A stretch of 64,000 nucleotides of DNA from Eubacteriales bacterium (GTDB taxonomy: Bacteria; Bacillota; Clostridia; Lachnospirales; Lachnospiraceae). The notes under the pieces were generated by a model. It did not search any database. It was not told the DNA's origin and was given only the letters and a program-made list of their open reading frames with translations. Numbering within the stretch: position 1 is the stretch's first letter; every line of letters starts with the position of its first letter. A program made the translations under genes and the position numbers. The DNA lies in assembly GCA_030524715.1 (NCBI GenBank), contig JAUNGB010000002.1:1-64000 (forward strand), read 5' to 3'. Below, piece by piece: positions 46,098-52,618 of the stretch.

Positions 46098-46242
46098 GAA
46101 CGCAGATAAGCGCAGAGCGTGTATGGGCATATAACGGCGTCGGGGGATTATGCTTGGAAACAAACAGGAGATAAGCGCAGCGAGTTGCGTTCATGAGTAT
46201 ATAGAAAAGCGGGATGCGAATGTCCGCTGTACAAATTTACGG
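46098..46242 (+). repeat. two-hairpin leader repeat, copy D (upstream of acyl carrier protein)
   Basis: The longest copy. It starts GAACGCAGATAAGCGCAG, repeats AGATAAGCGCAG about 65 bases later, then continues GTTGCGTTCATGAG and AAAGCGGGATGCGAATGTCC. AACGCA and TGCGTT can pair. It ends 12 bases before the start codon, so the acyl carrier ribosome site (ACGGAGGGA) directly abuts it. Confidence 0.6.
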
Positions 46243-46253
46243 AGGGAAAAATA

Positions 46254-46481
46254 ATGACACAGGAAATGCAGTTTAAGACAATTGTAGCTCAGTATTGCCA
46301 GGTAAAGCCGGAAGAGATGAAAGATGAAATGAGATTCAGGGAAGATCTGGGCTTCAGTTCCCTTGATTTCATGTCATTTCTGGGCGAACTGGAGGATACC
46401 TTTGACGTAGAGCTTGAGGAACAGGACGCATTACAGGTTCTTACCATCGGAGAGGCTCTTGCATTATTGGAAAGATTATAA
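46254..46481 (+). CDS. acyl carrier protein
   Basis: A 75-residue carrier protein. The phosphopantetheine site is DLGFSSLDFMSFLGELED (about residues 32-49), with the attachment Ser in FSSLDF in place of the usual DSL. It is acidic and of normal size. It lies between the condensation protein and the ligase and is not near fatty-acid genes, so it is probably dedicated to this cassette. Confidence 0.9.
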   Translation: MTQEMQFKTIVAQYCQVKPEEMKDEMRFREDLGFSSLDFMSFLGELEDTFDVELEEQDALQVLTIGEALALLERL

Positions 46482-46497
46482 AAGAAGGTGTATAATT

Positions 46498-48051
46498 ATG
46501 GAAATTCTCATTCGTGATATATTAGAAGAAAGCGGTAAAAAATATTCAGATATCAAGGCGGTAAAGTGGCTGAAGAAAAAGGAAATTCTTGAGAGAAGCT
46601 ACCGTGAGCTGCTGGAAAATACTGCGGCAATAAGAAAAGGGCTGTTTGCAGAGGGATTCAAGGGAAAGCACATTGCCCTTATAGGAACCAGTTCTGTGGA
46701 GTGGATTGAGAGCTACCTGGGTATCATTACTGGAAATACGGTGGCGGTACCTCTTGACGCGGGGCTTCCCGGCGAGGACCTGATCGATCTGATCAACCGT
46801 TCCGATTCAGAAGGGCTGTTTTTAAGCCCAAAGAATCTGGCGCTTTTGGACGGGATTTTAGCAGGATGTCCCAACCTTAAGAAAATCTGGCTGCTTCAGG
46901 AGGAAGAACCGGATGCTTCACAAAAAGCTGTTTCCCCAAAGGTCGCTTCACTTGCAGAGGTTAAGGCCGCTTCCAAAAACAGTACAGATGAAGGGGACAG
47001 GCCGGCTCCGGAGGATGTGGCCACCATTATCTTTACATCCGGGACAACCGGAAAAAGCAAGGGCGTTATGCTGACGCAGAAGAACCTGGCCACAAATGTG
47101 CGGGCGGTTGCTTATACAAAAGAACCCGGAAGCGTACTGCTCAGCGTACTTCCTATTCATCATGCCTTCTGCCTTGTTATGGACTGGCTTAAGGGATTTT
47201 CTCTGGGAACGACTGTATGCATCAATGATTCTCTGTTACATATGGTGAGAAACATGAGCATCTTTAAGCCGGATGTGATGCTGATGGTTCCTTTGATGGT
47301 TGAAACCATTTACAAGAGGCTTGCCGCCGCAGACCCGGCAATTCCCAAAAAGGTTCTGGCTGAAAAGGTATTCGGCGGAAACCTTGAGATCATCTTTACC
47401 GGCGGCGCTCACCTTGACCCGTACTATATCGACAGGTTTGCCGAATACGGAGTGGATGTTCTTGAGGGATACGGTATGTCGGAATGCTCGCCGGTCATCA
47501 GCTCCAATCTGCCGGAGGATCACAAGGCCGGCTCTGTGGGAAGACCGCTTTCCAATGCTGAGATCGCATTTGAGAACGGAGAGATCCTGGTAAAGGGCAG
47601 CAGCGTCATGAAGGGATATTATCACATGCCGGAGGAGACGGCGGAAACTCTTAAGGACGGCTGGCTCCATACGGGTGATAAGGGATATCTTGACGACGAC
47701 GGCTTTCTGTATATCAACGGCCGTGTGAAAAATCTGATCATCCTTTCTAACGGAGAGAATATTTCTCCCGAGGAAATTGAGAATAAGTTAGCTCTTGGCG
47801 AACTGGTAGGCGAGGTGATCGTAACCGGAGAGAATAACGGACTGACCGCAAGGATTTATCCGGATCAGGAAGTAGCTGCGGCGAAAGGATTGGATGCGGA
47901 GACTGTCCATGCGCAGCTTCAGGCATTTCTGGATGAATACAATAAAAATCAGCCGACCTACCGTCAGATCACGGGACTGGTTGTAAGGAAAAATCCGTTT
48001 ATCAGAAGCGCGACAAAGAAGATCAAGAGGCAGGAAGCCCTGATCGATTAG
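46498..48051 (+). CDS. AMP-forming acyl ligase (ANL superfamily)
   Basis: A 517-residue adenylate-forming enzyme. The P-loop is TIIFTSGTTGKSKGVMLT (about residues 178-195). It is followed by LPIHHAF, the GGAHLDP region, YGMSECSPVISSN, the LHTGDKGYLDDDGFLYINGR hinge motif and a C-terminal catalytic lysine region (RSATKKIKRQ). The closest overall pattern is long-chain acyl-CoA synthetase or acyl-ACP ligase. With the preceding ACP (16 bp upstream) it likely loads an acyl chain onto that carrier. The ATG at 46498 follows AAGAAGGTG. Confidence 0.85.
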   Translation: MEILIRDILEESGKKYSDIKAVKWLKKKEILERSYRELLENTAAIRKGLFAEGFKGKHIALIGTSSVEWIESYLGIITGNTVAVPLDAGLPGEDLIDLINRSDSEGLFLSPKNLALLDGILAGCPNLKKIWLLQEEEPDASQKAVSPKVASLAEVKAASKNSTDEGDRPAPEDVATIIFTSGTTGKSKGVMLTQKNLATNVRAVAYTKEPGSVLLSVLPIHHAFCLVMDWLKGFSLGTTVCINDSLLHMVRNMSIFKPDVMLMVPLMVETIYKRLAAADPAIPKKVLAEKVFGGNLEIIFTGGAHLDPYYIDRFAEYGVDVLEGYGMSECSPVISSNLPEDHKAGSVGRPLSNAEIAFENGEILVKGSSVMKGYYHMPEETAETLKDGWLHTGDKGYLDDDGFLYINGRVKNLIILSNGENISPEEIENKLALGELVGEVIVTGENNGLTARIYPDQEVAAAKGLDAETVHAQLQAFLDEYNKNQPTYRQITGLVVRKNPFIRSATKKIKRQEALID

Positions 48052-48060
48052 AGTATCGCT

Positions 48061-48110
48061 CTAAAGCGTGTTTGCAGATTGCGGGAATGAATTTTTAAAC
48101 ATGCTCTAAG
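48061..48110 (-). repeat. short inverted copy of the 162-bp element
   Basis: Read on the complement, it starts AGAGCATGTTTAAAAATTCA, continues TTCCCGCAATCTGC and ends AAACACGCTTTA. This equals the two ends of the element at 48821-48982 joined together, in opposite orientation. It lies 3' of the ligase and beyond the end of the tetR-type gene. Confidence 0.65.
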
Positions 48111-48157
48111 CTTGAGATTTGAGAGGATAAGGGCAAGGATGTACCAGGCTATGCTCC

Positions 48158-48736
48158 CTATTGCATAAAAGGGAGCATGCCTGCGATAAAAGCCTGCGTC
48201 AGAATATCAGACACAACCTCTGCGGGAGTCTGAAAGTTTTCCTTGCTCCATTTGTGCAGGACACCGATGGTGCTGCCGATAGTGCAGGCGATCATATAGG
48301 AAAATTCCTCTGCGGTGTGATGGGATGGCGAGGTATTTTCCGTGACCGTTGTTACATAACGGTGGAACATGGTCAAAGTTTTTTCAAAAAAGGTATCCCC
48401 TCTCGGATTTCTGAGAAGATTGGCCAAAAAAGGGTTGGTCTTGGTATAGTTGCAGATCGTCAGAAAATACGATTTGCACAGATCCCGGTCGTTTTTCGGA
48501 TGGAAGGTTTCCATGATGGAGAAAATATCATGAATCGTCTTATCCTCGATAGCGGTTACAAGCGCCGGAATATTTTCGTAGTGATTGTAAAAGGTGCTCC
48601 GCACGATGCCGGCTCTCTTGATCACATCGGATACGGTTATTTTATCTAACTCCTTTTCCTTCAGGATCAGAAAAAAAGCGTCGTAGATAGCTTCGTCAGC
48701 TACATGATATCTCTCGTCCTGAGTTTCATTGGTCAT
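48158..48736 (-). CDS. TetR-family transcriptional regulator
   Basis: A 192-residue regulator. The N-terminal HTH reads AIYDAFFLILKEKELDKITV, then DVIKRAGIVRSTFYNHYENI (about residues 15-55). The C-terminal part is helical and ligand-binding, similar to TetR_C regulators of Firmicutes. Start 48736 is chosen because AAGGAGACCCC precedes it; a longer frame to 48856 would cross an inverted repeat. It is convergent with the ligase gene and may control the condensation/ACP/ligase cassette. A 9-bp dyad at 48768-48799 is a candidate operator. Confidence 0.85.
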   Translation of the reverse strand: MTNETQDERYHVADEAIYDAFFLILKEKELDKITVSDVIKRAGIVRSTFYNHYENIPALVTAIEDKTIHDIFSIMETFHPKNDRDLCKSYFLTICNYTKTNPFLANLLRNPRGDTFFEKTLTMFHRYVTTVTENTSPSHHTAEEFSYMIACTIGSTIGVLHKWSKENFQTPAEVVSDILTQAFIAGMLPFMQ

Positions 48737-48767
48737 ATGGGGTCTCCTTGTATCACATATTATTTGC

Positions 48768-48799
48768 AGGAAACGCCAAAAATATTTCGACGTTTCCTG
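48768..48799. promoter_or_regulatory. candidate TetR operator dyad
   Basis: CAGGAAACG (48768-48776) and CGTTTCCTG (48791-48799) are perfect inverted arms with 14 bases between them, 32 bases upstream of the tetR-type start codon. The spacing is long for a TetR site, so this is tentative. Confidence 0.45.
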
Positions 48800-48820
48800 T
48801 AAAACAGAGTCAGGCAGCCT

Positions 48821-48982
48821 AGAGCATGTTTGAAAATTCATTCCCGCAATCTGCATCCCCCACTTTGCGGTCTATTTGTCCCAAATTCGGTCAGCGTAGC
48901 CCGCTACGCCTCCCTTATTTGAACCAAATATCCCACAAATTGTGGAATACATCTTGCAGAAAGCAATTTTCAAACACGCTCT
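48821..48982 (+). mobile_element. 162-bp MITE-like element
   Basis: Terminal inverted repeats of about 18 bp: AGAGCATGTTTGAAAATT at the left and the complement of AGAGCGTGTTTGAAAATT at the right. The inside has no open frame but holds a palindrome (CAGCGTAGCCCGCTACGC, about 48892-48909). No obvious target duplication is seen. A shortened inverted relative lies at 48061-48110. Confidence 0.7.
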
Positions 48983-49004
48983 GGAACGCGCCTGGCTTAT
49001 TCCG

Positions 49005-49592
49005 CTATAAGCAGCTCTTAATCATTGTCACAATTTGCTCATTGGTGAAACGGCTGCTGTCAATGCACAGATTGTATTGGTTCAGATCCGTCCACTTGGA
49101 ATCTGTGAAGTATTCATAGTAGGCGCGGCGTTCCTTGTCCATTTTTTTGACAAGTTTGCGCGCGCTTTTTTCTTCCCGTCCGGTCCGTTCGATCACAGTG
49201 GCTACCCTGTAGTCAAAGGGCGCGTAGATAAAAATACTTAAAGTCTTGTCAAGCAGGATGTGATTGGCGCACCTGCCTACAATGACACAGTCTTCGCTGG
49301 CCGCGAGATCGACAATGAGCTTGCGCTGGGTATCATACAGCACGTCGTTCATGGGAATAAAATGAAGTTCGGGATCGATCTGAATCTCATGGTCAACAGT
49401 ATAGCGCCACTGGCTGGCCTTTTTCTCATCGACCTTGGCAAAGACGTCAAAGGGAACCTGCCGCTCCTTGCTTGCCATTTCAATAAGTTCTTTGTCATAA
49501 AAATTGATTCCCAGTTCTTCTGCAAGGGCCTTTCCGATCACACGTCCGTTGCTTCCGAACATACGGTTGATAGTAATAACACGTTTACTCAT
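49005..49592 (-). CDS. cytidylate-kinase-like family protein
   Basis: A 195-residue P-loop protein of the cytidylate_kin2 family. The N-terminus reads VITINRMFGSNGRVIGKALA (the glycine-rich loop departs from GxxGxGKS) and continues LGINFYDKELI. Later IVGRCANHIL and a lid rich in Arg and Lys (RTGREEKSARKLVKKMDKERR) follow, and the end is LCIDSSRFTNEQIV. Nucleotide kinase activity has not been shown for this family. Start 49592 is used, because the site AAGGGAGG is only one base from the first ATG (49598) but seven from the second. Confidence 0.8.
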   Translation of the reverse strand: MSKRVITINRMFGSNGRVIGKALAEELGINFYDKELIEMASKERQVPFDVFAKVDEKKASQWRYTVDHEIQIDPELHFIPMNDVLYDTQRKLIVDLAASEDCVIVGRCANHILLDKTLSIFIYAPFDYRVATVIERTGREEKSARKLVKKMDKERRAYYEYFTDSKWTDLNQYNLCIDSSRFTNEQIVTMIKSCL

Positions 49593-49645
49593 AGACATGC
49601 CTCCCTTCTGTATATAGTGATGATTTTGATATAGCGCTGGTTTTA

Positions 49646-49805
49646 TTCAAGACTCGCTCGCGAGTCTTGGTGCGGGATTCGGGTCAGCTACGCTGACATA
49701 ATTCCAAACCGAATCCCTGCACATCCTCGCGGAGCGTATATCAGATGGGGGATTGAATCCCGCCACTGATATAAATTTGTTACTCACCGCCTATAGAGGC
49801 GGGAG
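49646..49805 (-). repeat. 160-bp dispersed palindromic repeat, copy 2
   Basis: This is the reverse complement of 19551-19710 with a handful of differences. An extra CCCCCATCTGATAT motif, also found inside the unit, follows at 49810. The surrounding gap 49593-49988 has no gene. Confidence 0.85.
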
Positions 49806-49947
49806 TCATCCCCCATCTGATATAGCGATAATTTTAAGGATATTATATCATTATTATCTGGAAAAATCCAGAAATAAATTTTAAATATCTGAAAAATTAA
49901 AATAAAATTCGTTACTGTCCTTTATGTTCACAGTAAAAGAACTGTGG

Positions 49948-49991
49948 TTCAGCGCCTGAAACAACATTATTCAGCGCCTGAAACAGCATTA
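49948..49991. repeat. 22-bp tandem repeat at the end of the binding-protein gene
   Basis: Two units (49948-49969 and 49970-49991), both starting TTCAGCGCCTGAAACA, differ at one base. The second unit ends in the stop codon of the binding-protein gene. Each unit contains the palindrome TTCAGCGCCTGAA. Confidence 0.8.
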
Positions 49992-50957
49992 TTCTGTGTC
50001 TAAAGCAACATAACTCTCCGGTACGCTGATTCCCAGTTTTTCGCAGTTCTCCGCCTGATACCGCCGGGTGAAATCAGAAGCATATTCAATAGGCATGGAC
50101 GAGATATCTTCGCCGTCCGCAAGAATGCGCGCTGCCATTTCTCCTGTAGTATATCCAAGATCATAGTAATCCACAGAAAAAGATGCAACTCCGCAGAGCT
50201 GGCAGGTGTGTTCGTCCCCTGCGACCACCGGCACTTTGTCGGGGATACAGATATTTGCGATCAGTTCCGCATTGGAGGCTGCCGTATTATCCGTGGGGAT
50301 ATATATAACGTCGCTTTGGGAGGCCGCCTTCATAGTGACAGAAGAGATATCGTTGGAATCCGCAAAGGTATACGGTTCACAGGTATAACCAAGGGCTTCC
50401 AGCTCTTTCTGTACGACCTCGATCTGATACTGGGAATTAGGTTCGCCGGAACAGTAAAGGAGGCCGACCTTTTCCGCGTCCGGAAAAAGTTCTTTTACCA
50501 CAGCGGCCTGCTCGTCCAGGGGGGCAAGGTCTGAGGTGCCGGAGATGTTTCCGCCTACCGTGCCGTCAAAATCCTTTAGCTGAAGGGCAGCGCCGTACTC
50601 TGTAACGGAGGTTCCCAGAATGGGGATTTCGGAGGTGGCTGTCGCCGCTGCCTGTAAAGCCGCCGTAGCGTTTGCCAGGATCAGATCCACATCCTTTGCT
50701 ACCAAGTCGTTTACGACTGTGGTACAGGTGGCGTAATCTCCCTGGGCATTCTGTTCCTCAAAAACGACCTGTTCTCCGAACTTTTCTGTAAGCGCGTCTT
50801 TAAAGCCCTTCGTGGAAGCATCCAGAGCCTGGTGCTGCATAAACTGGCAGATTCCCACCGTGTAGGTTGGCTTATCCTGAGCCTGAACAACTGCCGCGCC
50901 CAGATTGCCGGCTAATATTATGGAAGCAAATAATAAAAAGACTTTCTTTTTTTTCAT
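49989..50957 (-). CDS. ABC transporter substrate-binding protein (TrpX/ABC_sub_bind-like), orphan
   Basis: A 322-residue exported binding protein: a lysine-rich start, a hydrophobic segment and an AVVQAQD cleavage region near residue 27, no lipobox. The body has the family pattern VGICQFMQHQALDASTKGFKDAL, DLILANATAALQAAA, PILGTSVTEYG, EKVGLLYCSGEPNSQ and VPVVAGDEH. Relatives bind aromatic amino acids or other small molecules (TrpX and related). Permease and ATPase genes, normally adjacent, are absent, so it is an orphan. A GTTACTGTT palindrome lies about 35-65 bases upstream. Confidence 0.8.
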   Translation of the reverse strand: MKKKKVFLLFASIILAGNLGAAVVQAQDKPTYTVGICQFMQHQALDASTKGFKDALTEKFGEQVVFEEQNAQGDYATCTTVVNDLVAKDVDLILANATAALQAAATATSEIPILGTSVTEYGAALQLKDFDGTVGGNISGTSDLAPLDEQAAVVKELFPDAEKVGLLYCSGEPNSQYQIEVVQKELEALGYTCEPYTFADSNDISSVTMKAASQSDVIYIPTDNTAASNAELIANICIPDKVPVVAGDEHTCQLCGVASFSVDYYDLGYTTGEMAARILADGEDISSMPIEYASDFTRRYQAENCEKLGISVPESYVALDTE

Positions 50958-51336
50958 AGCGGTATCCCTCCCTGCTTATTATAATTATTTGTTACTGTTT
51001 ACACCGCAGGCGCGAACAGTAATTAGTATTTCCGTACGCTGAAATATTATCTGATATATCTATTATATACGGAAAACGGCGATCTGTAAAACTGATATTT
51101 GTGATATTTTTACATCAAACAGTAACGAATCCGGTACATTTGGAGCTCATCTTCAGCGAAGCGCCGAATTACTGATAAGATTTTTTGTATAAAACCTCGC
51201 GACCCTCTGGCGTTTTTCTTCAATACCTGATAAAATCAAAACAGGTATGTCTGTTTTTGCAGACAGAAAGCAGCGGCTGTATCCGCGCATGCGCCGGACG
51301 GCTGCCAATAACAACAAAAGCAGAAAGGATAACGGA
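50958..51336. other. divergent gap with a GTTACTGTT palindrome
   Basis: At 50991-51022, GTTACTGTTTACACC is balanced by GCGCGAACAGTAA, a member of the dispersed palindrome family. A half copy (CAAACAGTAAC) occurs at 51117. I see no T-box or other riboswitch pattern. The stretch 51247-51336 is open in the frame of the following gene but lacks family similarity. Confidence 0.45.
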
Positions 51337-52155
51337 ATGCTGAAGATCAAAAATTATGTAAAAGTAAAAAGCGTTGCCGAAGCCTATGAGCTGAATCAGA
51401 AAAAAACAGCCTGCATCCTTGGGGGAATGGTATGGCTTAAGATGGGAAACCGGAATATTTCCACGGCGATCGATCTGTCCGGCCTCGGAATGGACGTGAT
51501 TCAGGAAAGGGACGAGGAATTCGTGATCGGCTGTATGACAACGCTCCGTGATCTGGAAACGGATCCAAGGCTGGACGCCTATACTCACGGCGCGATGAAG
51601 GAGAGCCTGCGGCATATTGTGGGGGTGCAGTTCCGCAACTGCGCCACTGTGGGAGGCAGTATTTACGGGAGATACGGTTTTTCGGACGTATTGACCATGT
51701 TTCTTGCTCTGGATACGGAGGTAGAGTTGTACCATGCAGGAAGAGTGCCTCTTACGGAATTTGTCCATATGAAAAAGGACAGGGATGTGCTCATGAACAT
51801 TATTGTTAAAAAAACACCGCTGTTCTGCGCATATATAAGCCAGCGCAACACCGAGACAGATTTTCCGGTACTTGCCTGCTGTGTCTCGCTTCTGGGAGAT
51901 GAAGCAAGGACTGTGATCGGGGCAAGACCGGGAAGAGCCATGATCGCAGAGGATAAAAAGCAGATCCTTGCAGGCTTTAAAGAGATGACAAACAAACAGC
52001 GCGCCGCTGCGGTGGAGGCGTTCGCCGAATATGCGGCAGAAACCGTTCCCGTAGGGAAAAATATGCGGGCATCTGCAGAATACAGGTCAATTCTTGTGAA
52101 GGTTCTTGTAAAGAGGGCATGGGAAGCAGTAGGAGGAATGAAGAATGAATATTAG
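51337..52155 (+). CDS. molybdenum hydroxylase FAD-binding subunit
   Basis: A 272-residue subunit of a xanthine dehydrogenase-type enzyme. The FAD-binding loops are ILGGMVWLKMGNR (about residues 28-40) and NCATVGGSIYGRYGFSDVLTMFLAL (about 96-120). It passes electrons from the 2Fe-2S subunit to the final acceptor. Start 51337 is supported by AGAAAGGATAACGGA and by the family N-terminus; the frame opens earlier (51247). It overlaps the Fe-S gene by 11 bases. Confidence 0.85.
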   Translation: MLKIKNYVKVKSVAEAYELNQKKTACILGGMVWLKMGNRNISTAIDLSGLGMDVIQERDEEFVIGCMTTLRDLETDPRLDAYTHGAMKESLRHIVGVQFRNCATVGGSIYGRYGFSDVLTMFLALDTEVELYHAGRVPLTEFVHMKKDRDVLMNIIVKKTPLFCAYISQRNTETDFPVLACCVSLLGDEARTVIGARPGRAMIAEDKKQILAGFKEMTNKQRAAAVEAFAEYAAETVPVGKNMRASAEYRSILVKVLVKRAWEAVGGMKNEY

Positions 52156-52618
52156 TTTTTGGCTGAACGGCGTTTATGGGCACGAGGAGGTAAAGCCGGA
52201 CACCCTTCTTCTGGATTTTCTGAGGGAAAAGGGATGCTACAGCGTGAAAAGAGGCTGTGAGACTGCAAACTGCGGACTGTGTACGGTCCTCATGGATGGT
52301 AAGCCCATCCTGTCCTGCAGCACATTGGCTCTCCGTGCCGAGGGTAAAAAAATCGTCACCCTGGAGGGAATGCAGAAGGAGGCCGAGGAATTCGGAAGCT
52401 TTCTTGCCGATCAGGGGGCAGAGCAGTGCGGTTTCTGCAACCCCGGCTTTATTATGAACGTATTCGCCATGTTAAAGGAAATTCAGGATCCCACAGAGGA
52501 AGAGATCAAAGAATATCTGGCGGGAAATCTCTGCCGCTGTTCCGGCTTTGTGGGACAGACCAGAAGTATACTGAAATTTTTGGAGTACAAAAAATCACAG
52601 CAGGAGGCAGAAGCATGA
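52145..52618 (+). CDS. molybdenum hydroxylase 2Fe-2S subunit
   Basis: A 157-residue subunit with two 2Fe-2S clusters: a plant-type one (CETANCGLCTVLMDGKPILSC, about 38-58) and a helical one (CGFCNPGFIMN ... GNLCRCSGFVGQ, about 96-140). It links the molybdopterin and FAD subunits. Its TGA overlaps the start of the large subunit (ATGA). Confidence 0.92.
   Translation: MNISFWLNGVYGHEEVKPDTLLLDFLREKGCYSVKRGCETANCGLCTVLMDGKPILSCSTLALRAEGKKIVTLEGMQKEAEEFGSFLADQGAEQCGFCNPGFIMNVFAMLKEIQDPTEEEIKEYLAGNLCRCSGFVGQTRSILKFLEYKKSQQEAEA

Noticed and set aside
44677..48051. Full NRPS or PKS cluster
   Set aside because: No multidomain module, thioesterase or ketosynthase is present; only three single-domain proteins.
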